Source: Metaphire vulgaris (taxonomy: Eukaryota > Annelida > Clitellata > Crassiclitellata > Megascolecidae). Taken from it: a stretch of DNA of 64,000 nt. Positions within the stretch are counted from its first letter, which is position 1, and every line of letters starts with the position of its first letter. Positions 10,353 to 20,126 of this stretch are shown here, piece after piece. The notes below the pieces were generated by a model. That model was not told where the DNA came from. It did no database searches and was given only the letters and a program-made list of their open reading frames with translations. The stretch lies in assembly GCA_018105865.1 (NCBI GenBank), contig CM030836.1, forward strand, positions 1,178,001-1,242,000, given 5' to 3'. The position numbers and the translations under genes are program-made.

Positions 10353-12503
10353 GTGACCGAAGACGAGGTTAGAGAGCGAATCCGCTCCTTTCCCACTGGC
10401 TCCTCCGGAGGCCCGGATGGTCTGAGGCCACAACTGGTGGCTGAGCTAGTGGCATGTCCAGAGGTGGGGAGCAGACTGGTAACTGCCATCACAGAGTTGA
10501 CAAATCTTTTAAAATGCACATGCCCCGATCAGGTTCGCCCCATCCTTTTTGGCGGTACTCTGATTGCCCTGCGAAAGAAATCTGGGGGCCTGCGTCCAAT
10601 TGCCATCGGCTACTTCTGGCGCCGGCTTGCCTCCAAATGTGCCCCCAATTTTGCCCTTCCTAGGGTGTCAAAATATCTTGCACCCCTTCAGATGGGTGTG
10701 GGATGCCCCGGAGGATGCGAGGCCGCAGTACATTCGGCCAGACGCTTTATCCTGAACATGCCTGAGGATCATGCCCTCGTGAAGCTAGACTTCACGAACG
10801 CTTTCAACAGCATGTTCAGAGATAGCATGCTGGCCGAATTAGGAAATATCCTACCCGAAATATCGGCTTACTGCGACCTCTCATATTGCAAGCCCAGCTC
10901 CCTCCAATTTGGCGACTTTTCGGTGCTTTTGCAGCTGGGCCCACAACAGGGGGACCCCCTGGGACCCCTTTTATTCTGTCTTCCTCTCCAACCCATACTG
11001 AAAAGCCTAGCTTCAACACTCACTCTAGGCTACCTTGATGATCTGACCCTGGGCGGTCCCACCATTGACGTCGCAGCGGACTTTGCAGCAATAGAAAAGG
11101 GATGTAAAAACCTAGGATTGGCCCTTAATTGCGAGAAATGCGAAGTCATTTGCAGGGGTCCAAAGACAGACACCAACACGGCTATGGAACGATTCTCGCA
11201 GACCAGCCAAGAGGATGCCATTTTGCTAGGCGCACCCTTAAGCATGTCCACCGCTTTTGAAAATGTGATGTACTGTCGCATTGTGGAGTTGCAGATGGCA
11301 CTGAGCCGTCTACCATCAATTCCAAGGCAGGACGCCATTTTTCTTCTCAGGAGCTCTTTGAGCCATTCCAAGCTCCTGTACTTATTGCGCTGCACCCCTT
11401 GTGCTGGTCACCCGCTGCTAGAACGCTTCGACGCCATCATGCGTGAAGGCCTTAGTAACATCCTAAATATACAATTTTCTGACAGTCAGTGGCTTCAGGC
11501 GACGCTCCCAATCAGGAACGGGGGTCTGGGGATCCGTCGGGTGTCCATGCTTGCACCTTCTGCCTTTCTGGCTTCGGCTTCAGGCACCCGACCCCTCCAG
11601 TCCTCCATGCTTGTGAGGGCATGCCCTAACATCGACTCTCATGAATCACAAATCATGGACCAGTGGTGTTTCATGAGCCAGCTTCCATGCCCAACGTCCG
11701 GTCAACTTGACAAGCAGTCCACCTGGGACCGTCCGCTCATCCGAAAGGACAGTGACGCCCTATCCCAAGCCAACCCAGGACCTTATCATCAAGCCCGACT
11801 CAAAGCCGTCTCGGCATGCCACGCCAGCGATTGGCTTCACGCGCTGCCCATCTCCTCTTGTGGCTTGCGAATGGACGACGAAACCATCATAATCATCATC
11901 GGCCTCCGCCTGGGCGCCAACGTATGCGAGAAGCATCTCTGCCCCTGTGGTGCCCAAGTGCTGGAAGACGGCTCGCATGGGCTATCCTGTCCCCTGAGCC
12001 AAGGGAGTACCACTCGCCATGCCACGTTGAACGATCTGGTACAGCGGGCTTTGGTTAGAACGGGGGTCCCTTCCATCAAGGAACCGCCTGGTATTAGCAG
12101 ATCCGACGGAAGAAGACCAGACGGCATGACCCTGATCCCGTGGCAAGCCGGACGCAGCCTGGTATGGGATGCAACTGTGGCGGACACAGTCGCCGCCACC
12201 TACTTACCATCCACTTCTCTAGCAGCAGGAGCCGCCGCCGAAGCCGCTGCTGTCAGAAAAACAGCAAAATATCAAAGCCTGACCCCCATGCACACATTCC
12301 TGCCAATCGCACTTGAAACGCTTGGCCCCATAAATCAAGACGCTCTTTGTTTTTTCAACGAGCTTGGACGTCGTCTTGCTCAGCAATCCGGAGACAAGAG
12401 GGAAGGAAGTTTCCTCTTCCAACGATTGTCTGTCACTGTGCGGCGATTTAACGCCATTGCTTTTCGAGGAACTTTTCCAGACCTCGAACCGGACGAGAGT
12501 TAG
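10353..12503 (+). CDS. R2-like reverse transcriptase with C-terminal zinc finger and restriction-like endonuclease
   Basis: This is an uninterrupted 716-codon frame. The frame begins at a GTG and stays open upstream to about 10,320, so the true N-terminus is probably missing. RT motifs are visible: KLDFTNAFNSMF near residue 142 (motif A), QQGDPLGPLLF near 195 and YLDD at about 226-229 (catalytic pair). A CPC..H..LSC zinc-binding motif lies near 529. After it come a TRHATLNDL segment, RPDG near 588 and WDATV near 605, followed by KTAKY. This order, RT then CCHC then PD-(D/E)XK-type nuclease, is known from R2/NeSL/CRE non-LTR elements, which integrate by target-primed reverse transcription. YLDD instead of the common F/YADD is a family peculiarity. 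No N-terminal DNA-binding fingers are seen. The intact frame suggests recent activity. Clade is uncertain. Confidence 0.75.
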   Translation: MTEDEVRERIRSFPTGSSGGPDGLRPQLVAELVACPEVGSRLVTAITELTNLLKCTCPDQVRPILFGGTLIALRKKSGGLRPIAIGYFWRRLASKCAPNFALPRVSKYLAPLQMGVGCPGGCEAAVHSARRFILNMPEDHALVKLDFTNAFNSMFRDSMLAELGNILPEISAYCDLSYCKPSSLQFGDFSVLLQLGPQQGDPLGPLLFCLPLQPILKSLASTLTLGYLDDLTLGGPTIDVAADFAAIEKGCKNLGLALNCEKCEVICRGPKTDTNTAMERFSQTSQEDAILLGAPLSMSTAFENVMYCRIVELQMALSRLPSIPRQDAIFLLRSSLSHSKLLYLLRCTPCAGHPLLERFDAIMREGLSNILNIQFSDSQWLQATLPIRNGGLGIRRVSMLAPSAFLASASGTRPLQSSMLVRACPNIDSHESQIMDQWCFMSQLPCPTSGQLDKQSTWDRPLIRKDSDALSQANPGPYHQARLKAVSACHASDWLHALPISSCGLRMDDETIIIIIGLRLGANVCEKHLCPCGAQVLEDGSHGLSCPLSQGSTTRHATLNDLVQRALVRTGVPSIKEPPGISRSDGRRPDGMTLIPWQAGRSLVWDATVADTVAATYLPSTSLAAGAAAEAAAVRKTAKYQSLTPMHTFLPIALETLGPINQDALCFFNELGRRLAQQSGDKREGSFLFQRLSVTVRRFNAIAFRGTFPDLEPDES

Positions 12504-12568
12504 CCACACAATTTCTTAATGTCTCCGGACACTTTTTTCATAAGACCTTCGGGAATGAAGTACCGAGG

Positions 12569-12574
<6 letters not shown>
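12504..12574 (+). other. 3' untranslated tail of the R2-like element
   Basis: About 70 bases between the stop codon and a TA microsatellite. It contains ACCTTCGGGAATGAAGTACC, which is repeated with changes at 38,378-38,400. It is likely the 3' UTR end of a retrotransposon family. Confidence 0.45.

Positions 12575-12663
<89 letters not shown>
12575..12663. repeat. (TA)n(TG)n microsatellite
   Basis: About 75 bases of TA followed by a short TG run. Confidence 0.95.
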
Positions 12664-12664
<1 letters not shown>

Positions 12665-13346
12665 AAACATGGACCATCGCCAAAGACTTGGAAAATATAC
12701 TAGCCTTTGAAAGAAAATGTTAGAGACAAATACTAACAGAGACGTCATTTCACTGTTTTTCAGGGAGCAAAACACTTTTGACTTGACAAGTTACCGGTAC
12801 AAGTTTGCGAAAAAGTTGACGACCTTTTTTTGCTCGTCAGCCGTTTATAACGGTTAGTTACTTTTCAGACTAGACTACTCCACATCATATCAGGCGCTCC
12901 TTTAAGACATGTAAAAAACTAAATACTAAATAACACAAGAAAAAAAATTTTCCTCAAAATCGGGAGGGGGCAAATCCCCCCCTGCCGCCCCCCAAATGAC
13001 GTCCCTGAATACTAAGGATCGGATGAGTCGACAAAATTACAAATGAAGAACTAAACAGGATAATTCAGCCCAAACAAACCATGCTGGAAAGGGTAAAACA
13101 AAGGAAACTCCATCTTTTTGGACACATATGCAGAATGAAAGAGGACAGAAAGATCAAAGCTCTAATGTTTGGAATAATGGAGGGTGTCTATAAGAGAGGC
13201 AGACCACACAAGGAATAGTGCGATGATATTGAAGAATAGTGTAAAAGCAGTTTACAGGATCTTAGCCACAGAGCAACGGACAGAAAAGAATGGCAGAAAA
13301 CTGTGGAGATGGCTTCATACACCAACGGGCGATGAGCCCACAGTTA
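12664..13346 (+). mobile_element. RTE-like LINE 3' fragment with (GAT)n tail, interrupted
   Basis: The first part (12,664-12,740) gives ETWTIAKDLENILAFERKC. The second part (13,030-13,340) gives TMLERVKQRKLHLFGHICRM, a RGRPHKE segment, then DRKEWQKTVEMASYTNGR. These are the consecutive landmarks of the C-terminus of RTE-type proteins. Positions 12,780-13,020 look foreign (C/A-rich, with a run of CCCCCC) and probably represent a later insertion. Stop codons make the copy non-functional. The tail is a GAT microsatellite. Confidence 0.75.
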
Positions 13347-13421
<75 letters not shown>

Positions 13422-13457
13422 GTGGTGATGATGATGATGATGGTGGTGATGATGATG

Positions 13458-13489
<32 letters not shown>

Positions 13490-13545
13490 GATGATTATGA
13501 TTATGATGATGATGATGTTGATGATGATGGTGATGATGATTATGA
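13347..13545 (+). repeat. (GAT)n microsatellite
   Basis: Nearly 200 bases of GAT repeats with GGT and TAT interruptions. It gives poly-Asp, poly-Met, poly-His and poly-Ile frames that are not genes. It is the tail of the RTE fragment just upstream. Confidence 0.95.
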
Positions 13546-13686
13546 TGATATTTCGATCGAGAAGACACGAAACAAATATATGACCTACCAATAAATTGCA
13601 TGTAGCCATATTCAACGTCCTATCAAAGCAAAACGAACATTTTATAAATATTCAAGTTATCAAGTCGGTGTTTGGTCTTTGTATCT

Positions 13687-13899
13687 TCAAACTCTTTCAT
13701 CCTCGCTTGTATATTTTGCATCTAACTTACATTGCAAAATGAAGAGCCATGATGATTCTTGTGTTTCCTCTACACTTTCGCAGTTTTTATCAAAAAAAAT
13801 TTTTTGACAATCTATTTTCTTTATTGCCCAGGATTCTGATGCGTAGAGTAGCATTCTTTTGGGATTGGCAGGTTTTTTTCGCAGTATCTTTTCAGACAC
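13687..13899 (-). mobile_element. RTE-like LINE fragment, minus strand
   Basis: The frame contains RMLLYASESWAIKKID, the RTE C-terminal landmark. The remainder is degenerate. A sequence near 4,090 shares the antisense stretch GGATTCTGATGCGTAGA. Confidence 0.6.
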
Positions 13900-14234
13900 A
13901 CAATGTATTTCGCACGCATTTCTTTTCTAAATGCGTTGTTATCAATTCTAGTGGGCACTAAACAGGCTATAATTAATCAAGCACTTATTAGTTAGTACTT
14001 CTTCCTATTTTTGTTGTTGCATTTCCCTATTGCAAATGAACGACAGCAAAGGTTCAAACCTAAAAGATATACATTCAAAGCTAATTTGTTGGTGATTCAG
14101 GTCTATGCCAGGAATTCACGGAGGACACAGTTACAATGAATTCCGTATGCGTCCGATACCAAAATTTATGTCAATGTACAAACCGCGATATTTAGACGAC
14201 AAATTTTCTGATGCAGATGAAAATCGATACTTAC

Positions 14235-14549
14235 CAAAAAGGCTCTGCAGGAGTCGATAGCAGAAAAACCTCTGAGTGACTGACACGTTACCAATTCACA
14301 TGTGGCGTTATCGTAGATATTGAAGGCAATGCAGTCAGAGGAGTACATGCAAAGTCTTGAGCATTCAGCGGCAGATCTGCCTGTGACCAAATGCCTCTGA
14401 GTCAGCGAATCAACATTAGCAACAGCACACAGCCTTCCTCCATTTTCACCAAAGACGGTGTTGTAAAATGTGCTTCTTACATTGTTGACACTAACTTCTC
14501 CGTTCACCAAAACAATCATGAGTAAGGTGATTTCTTTCAGTAATTTCAT
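14235..14549 (-). CDS. Signal peptide plus PAN/Apple-like domain, first coding exon (locus A)
   Basis: The exon begins with ATG at 14,549 and ends before a GTAAGT donor at 14,229-14,234: 315 nt, phase 0, 105 residues. Residues 1-18 form a signal peptide (LLKEITLLMIVLVNG). The rest has a PAN-like cysteine pattern, with GRLCAVANV, then SAAECSRLCMYSSDC, FNIYDNATCEL and DSCRAF. PAN/Apple modules mediate protein or carbohydrate binding in secreted proteins. The exon is paralogous to 51,520-51,825 in position, length and motif order. The next exon should be a small phase 0-1 exon as in locus B; I did not find it. Intron space to the CTLD exon at 1,511 is full of transposon debris, so an intact transcript is uncertain. 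Confidence 0.75.
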
Positions 14550-14883
14550 GTTTGTTTTTAAACTGCGTTTGGTCGATAAGATAAACTACTTGTGAAAGTT
14601 CTGTTAGATTGCAGTTCAATTTGTTATTCAACAGTTCGGAATCTGCGGCTATCCTGAGTGTGAATTTCTGCCCGACTGATGAGCGCTGTATATGCACTGT
14701 CATAAGCAACATTTACAGTAGTCAAGGAGATTTCATGTTGTTCTAAACATAATTGCATATTCATTTCATAAAAACGATTCTGGAGTCAAAATGAGTGTAA
14801 CTGTTGGCATAGCAAACACTGAGGCATAGGTGCAAAACTAATCATGTCGGCTCTATTGAAACCATACAATGCAATGACAACCA
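14550..14883. other. Upstream flank of locus A, duplicated at 53,320-53,585
   Basis: Sequence from about 14,635 matches the locus B flank (for example TTTCTGCCCGACTGATGAGCG in near-identical form). It probably contains the promoter or a 5' UTR intron of the PAN-CTLD genes. No TATA box could be assigned with confidence. Confidence 0.5.
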
Positions 14884-14891
14884 TATAGGAC

Positions 14892-17308
14892 TGAGGTTTC
14901 CAAAGTTTTCAGCCGCGGCCACATTGCTGAATTCTGACGGCTCCGCGGACCACATGCACAAGAAAATAAATTTTGTAAAATACATTATGCAGCGAATTAA
15001 TAACTGACCATAACAGCCTATTTATTGTTGAATTACGATACAGTGCCTAATGCATATTGCAGAATACCAGTTGCAATTGAAATGCGTTTTAACTACTGTG
15101 AGACAAATGAAGCTGGTGCATTTCTGACAGAATGGCATAAAACTGTGGCCCTAAATGAATAGTCCCTATAATAAGTAAGAACTTTAAATGTTCATTAGAT
15201 AATGCTGATCTATAGCAGGATTTAATGTAATTCATCTTAGAAGATATCTTTTCACACAGATATGTAGTTCCAAAAGCAGAAACGAATTCACGTGCAAACT
15301 TTTTTTAAAATGAATATACTGATCACAAGGAGAGCTTGAGAGAATTCTATCAAATTTCCTTCCTTAAATTTGTCCTTCAGTATATCACTGGATTACAAAT
15401 CAGTAATTTCCATTTGCAAATCAGAAGGTAAGTCTTCAATGACAGTCAAACGTATTTTAAAGAGTCTTATTTTTGACGAAAATCCAGATCAGAGAAACTT
15501 TCCTGGAACTGTTTTCTCTACAGTAAGTTGAATGATATTTTGAACAAACAAGGGTGGAAAGGGAGTCACAGCTTCTTGGCTATATTTGTCGCAACAGGAA
15601 AAGTGACTAAAGAAGCGTCTTGGTAAATGATTATCAAAAAGTGCCAATTTCTGGCAGAACGCTTTAACTTTGGAGTACAAATTGCAGATGAGTGCCGTTT
15701 CACTTTGTATTCGAATATTGAAATCATTAAGATTCGTGAAAAGATCTGTTGAAAATGCTAATTTCCAAAGCCATTTACTTTCCGTGAGAAACACCAGTGG
15801 ACGGTTCCTGTCATTTAAAAATATTTCAAACTCACTTCGAAGATTAAAAAATCGAGTCAGGACTTTCCCACAGCTAAGCCATCTCAGTGAGGTATGGTAA
15901 GGTAGGTCTGGAAACTCAGATTCGATTTCCATCAGGAAATCACGAAATTGGCGATGACTGAGTCCATGAGATCCAATGTAGTTACTGTAACAGTAGAAAT
16001 TACCGGCCCCACGACAGATGACAGGTTCAGATGCTTTCCACACAGCGTTTGCAGATAAGTAATAGGTCTACAGTGGAAAGGCATAGATTTCAAAGCACCG
16101 GATTTCTCAATTGCTCTGCCAATTAGCTCTTTACTTGGTTCAGACACATATTTATGCCTCTATCTGTTATTATACATTTCATCTGTTTCCATTCTAAGTT
16201 GTATTCAGCCATTGACTTTTCAACTTCTGTAAAAATATCCATGTCCTTCGTTGTTCCATGCATGCTGTGGACAGATACAAGTTCTTCAGTTATCGCAAAA
16301 TCGACACTTATTCCTCTGATGTACAGCAGCAGTTGAGATGTGTCTGAAACGTCTGTTAACTCATCAAGGGCAAAGGAAACGCATTCAAATTTTCTGGCTT
16401 TATCTTTAAGCTGTGACACGATATTTCGTCCAATATTTTCCACTCGACGAGCCACAGTATTTGCGGAAATACTTACTGCTGAGAACACGTTCAGATTTTT
16501 CGGATACATTTCTTCTTCCTCTGCCTCATTTAGGCATTTCTTAGTAAGATCTTCATCTGAAAATGGCTTTCCTCTCTTCGCGAGTATGTAAGTCACACGA
16601 AAGCTTGCTCTTGCTGCAACCTCATTCTCTGCAGCCTTCTTCGTAAACACGATGACAAAGTCTTCTCCAATGCCTCAAACTTCCGTGCTCGTAGCTGTCC
16701 GGTAAATTGTGAATAAGACGCTGAATGCATGGCTTCAAAATACCTCTGAATATTGTACACTTTCAGCACTGTAATGGTTTCGTTGCGTATCAGACACAGT
16801 GCCTGTTTGTTTGTTTCAATGACAAAATAGTCAAAATTCCACTTTTCATTATACACACGGCACTCATAGCCATTTTCCTCTTTCGTCCCTGAGCCGACAT
16901 TTAGGATGTAAATACTTATTTAAATTAGAAAAACTAACCTAGTCACGAGCGACGATGGCTTTTAAACATGAACCCATCATTTCACACACACAAACCATAG
17001 CTTTAATTAGCATTGGATAGCGTATATCTAGAAGACCTAACACTTGGAAGAAGTCAGTCCACAATGCAGTCAATCTTCGGAGCGAAGACGGTTAAAGACG
17101 AGACAAGCGTATATCTATTGGAAAGAGTAAGACAACTGCAAGTCAAAGCAAGTTATAATTAAAGTCTCAAAGTCAGTCTATGACACAGACGGCTAAAATA
17201 GATATTTCTATAATAGATTTGCGCTTATCCTCAATTCTTTCCGCGGGCCGGATTAAAGGCCACGGCGGGCCGGATCATGCCCGTGGGCAGTACTTTGGAG
17301 ACCCCTGA
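14892..17308 (-). mobile_element. 2.4-kb hAT transposon with 8-bp target duplication
   Basis: The element starts TGAGGTTTCCAAAG and ends CTTTGGAGACCCCTGA, an inverted pair of the CAGGGGTCTCCAAAG type known from Charlie-like hAT elements. The right end also has the GCGGGCCGG subterminal block. Perfect octamers TATAGGAC flank it (14,884-14,891 and 17,309-17,316). The paralogous site near 53,574 is empty (AACCATTTAGGACATTGGA), so the insertion came after the locus duplication. Confidence 0.85.
15489..16856 (-). pseudogene. hAT transposase relic (GTF2IRD2/ZBED5-like)
   Basis: Consecutive minus-strand frames (16,856-16,593, 16,650-16,123, about 16,147-15,932, 16,043-15,489) follow the order of a GTF2IRD2/ZBED5-type hAT protein. 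The N-terminal part has KWNFDYFVIE. The central part has RRVENIGRNI, then FALDELTDVSDTSQLLLYIRG. The later part has LPYHTSLRWLSCGKVLTRFF. At least three frame changes or stops separate them. The catalytic core is partly retained, but the protein cannot be made as it stands. The C-terminal dimerisation region would lie at about 15,100-15,490 and is badly decayed. Confidence 0.8.
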
Positions 17309-17608
17309 TATAGGACATTGAAATGACTGCGTTATTCACTTGTGAAATAACATAATTAATTTAATTTATGGCAGCAACGCATTTCGACTGATTCGTACGA
17401 CAAGGATACCAATGGGAGAGCGCCTAATGTTTTCATGCCCAGGTTGGGTTTTCATTTCTGAAGTATTGTGTGCTTTTGTCTCGACAGAGAGCGTGCATGT
17501 CGTGAACTGCATATGATTCCAGCTTTCAAGTAAGTTTATTCTTTGCCAAAATTCTATTGTTTCCATGTGCAGCAATGCAGACGGGGAATCGCCATCTATT
17601 GTATTTAC

Positions 17609-17686
17609 CTTGGACACAATACGGGCGGAGTTTACGATAATGCGGTCCTCTTCCTCGGTAGGATCAGACTCTGGCGTCCATGGCAA
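17609..17686 (-). CDS. Candidate 26-codon acidic exon, conserved upstream of locus A
   Basis: A 78-nt open block lies between an acceptor ending CTGACAG and a donor GTAAAT. It encodes LPWTPESDPTEEEDRIIVNS and six more residues. The paralogous block at 54,059-54,136 keeps the length, both splice sites and an open frame despite many substitutions. In the locus B copy the frame closes within the putative intron. It lies about 3 kb upstream of the PAN exon (less the hAT insertion). It could belong to an alternative 5' end or to another gene on the same strand. No domain is recognised. Confidence 0.3.
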
Positions 17687-18039
17687 CTGTCAGCTCTGTT
17701 GTCGTGCTACCTGTCGCACTTTGTCTCATCCGGTTTACCAGTCCAACCTCAGATTTCAACGCCAGAAAATGTGGAAAGTTAGATTTTGCAATTTTCTTAA
17801 TTATTCAATAATATTTCAGCAACATTCCCATCAGAATAGACGCAAATTTCTCTGAAATAGGCTAATAAATATACTTCGACGAAGTCACTAGTAGGGATGT
17901 GAGTTAGGAAATTTCCGAAAATTTCCTCTGGAAATTTCCGGAAATTTCCGGATATTTCTGAGGTACTTTTCCGGAAAGGAAAAGTTGATTATTATTGTTA
18001 TTTATTATAATTATTATTACTGTTTATTATTAGTATTTA

Positions 18040-18064
18040 TGTGGCGACCATGTGCCACAGATAG

Positions 18065-18142
<78 letters not shown>

Positions 18143-20126
18143 CATTATTATCATTATTGATCGCTTGCTTAACTGTATAACTTGTTAGTTAATTAATTAA
18201 TAAAGTTTTAATTCATGTAAAACGGACAGAGCACGCGCTAGGCTAAGACGCTAAGGCTTCGGTAAAATTATTAGAATCGCCACGGCCGCCCAAAGACCGA
18301 GAGATAAGTTGTATAAACCGGCAACGACTTATGGTTCCCGAGCCTTCGGTCTTTAGCAACTAGAGAGTTTGGCCGCTGAAAGACCGTCGCCTGTGTGACA
18401 GAGGCTGCGCGGAGACGGCGACTGGCTGGCTGCTGACGAAGGGAACAGGCGGTTGGAGCGATGGAAAGACGGAGAGAGAACGCAGCGGTCGGCCGGCTGT
18501 GTAGTCGATGCGTACGCCTGAACACTGGCGCCCGGACTACCAGGGGTGGTTAGCGAGGGCTGGGCCCGTAGACGGGGTCGCTTACCACCGATAACGACGA
18601 CACTGCCTCCTAGGTCCTGCTCTGACGGCATCTAAGCGGACGTGGCCCTACAGCTTGAAATTCCGCCTAAGGAGCGGCGGCCGGGGAACAAGGTCCTGAC
18701 GGCGATGCGCGTCGCCGGCGGCGATGCGCCCTTCGCCGCTGCCGACGACGCTAGGGGGGTGGGTCCGAAGTTAAGCTTCATGACGGATAAAAAGCATAGA
18801 TAGGGACATTTGGGAGCGAGCGCCCTCAAGGGCTAGTTCTAAAAATCGAAAATCTCCGAAATATGGGAATTTATGTAGCCCGCGTCACTAGGCGGACGCG
18901 GGCGGCTGTTGAATTAAAGTCCGCTTGAGACGCGCGCCCATCTAGCAGGAGCGATTGCCGCGTCGCTTAGCCGTAGATGAAGCCCCTGATCACCGCTAAG
19001 GAAAACGTTCTTAAGCAAGTCCCTACTTTTTCCTATTGACGGCAACTACGCGGAAATACAGACTGTAGACGAAAAATCCGCCTAAGTGTCCGTCAAAAGT
19101 TTCAAAACTCTGAAAATTTTAGTTATTGTCAGTCACTAACATCACATGTACTTTTCGCAGTGTGGCCGCTTATACTGTGAAGCGATAGAGTAAAGAAAGC
19201 ACAGCGATTGAAAGCGAGTATTTGGAGCCCGTTTAAAGTGCTAAAGCTTATCGTTTCATACTGACGTATCAAAGGCTATTGATTGCAGTTCCTGTGCGCT
19301 AGTTATTGTGGCTGCCGGACTGCGTCTAGCTACCGCGTCTTTGTCCGTGTTACCAGTGTTGCCACTGTAGCCATTGTTGTCATTGTTGCTTGGTTTATTA
19401 ATAAATAAATAAAAATAAACCAATAAAGGCAAGTTGTGTGCGTGTCTTTGAAAGTCGCTGTGACGCCGGAGTCTCAGCGCACTGTCCGTGAAGGTGAGCC
19501 TTGGCTGTGATGAACCTCGCCTACCTGAGGTCACGTTAGTGCCCAGGAGGTCAATTCTGAGCCAAGGGGAGGAGACAGACGCCCGCCTGTCGTAAAGGCG
19601 CGGGGAGACAGTTTGAGTGAATCGACGGCCAGGAAAGAGTGGACCGCCGTCCATTCAGGCACGGATAACCTTGGATTTGGTGAAAGCGTGAGGAAGCAAA
19701 GAGACAACGCCGCCTGTCTATAAGAGAGCGGAAGACGGTCAGATTACCGAGAATGAAGAGACGTGGGGCCAAGTCGAAGCCAGAGACCAGGAGTACCTAT
19801 CGCAATCGCTTAAGGCGCCGAGACCAAGCGGTGGCCAGCGATAAGAGGCATGAGTCAAAGGGTCTCTCGGACGAGGCCGGTGCCGGAACGGATAGAGAAT
19901 CAGAGGAGGGAAACGAGAACCCTACGTTGAGGAGCGGCCATCCTCAGTGTGCTGCCTGCCCGGCAGCCGCGGACACCTCCTCTGATGTCGAAGAGCCGGA
20001 AAGGGAACGTGACGCCGCCGATCAGGCAGAGTCGGCGGCTGATGGCGATCGGGAGACCGAGCGGGCGTTGGGGGCCGCCCGACCGCTGGCCGCGCTACGA
20101 GACCGCGAGCCGACGGGGTCGCCACA
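18040..20126 (+). repeat. Left LTR of the gypsy element
   Basis: 2,087 bp, TG to CA, nearly identical to 28,226-30,310. It carries an ATT microsatellite near its start (18,066-18,140). The start of a long ORF lies at 19,753, inside the LTR. The length is large for Ty3/gypsy LTRs, which are commonly a few hundred bases. Confidence 0.92.

Noticed and set aside
10088..10519. Minus-strand 143-codon frame with tandem GGNCHP repeats
   Set aside because: It translates the 109-bp minisatellite in reverse and runs into the RT gene antisense.
13184..13615. Poly-Asp/poly-His/poly-Ile open frames on both strands
   Set aside because: They are translations of a GAT microsatellite that is the tail of an RTE LINE fragment.
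18271..19772. Frames of 65-133 codons on the minus strand in the LTRs
   Set aside because: Located in LTR sequence duplicated in both LTRs, GC-rich, no recognisable domain.
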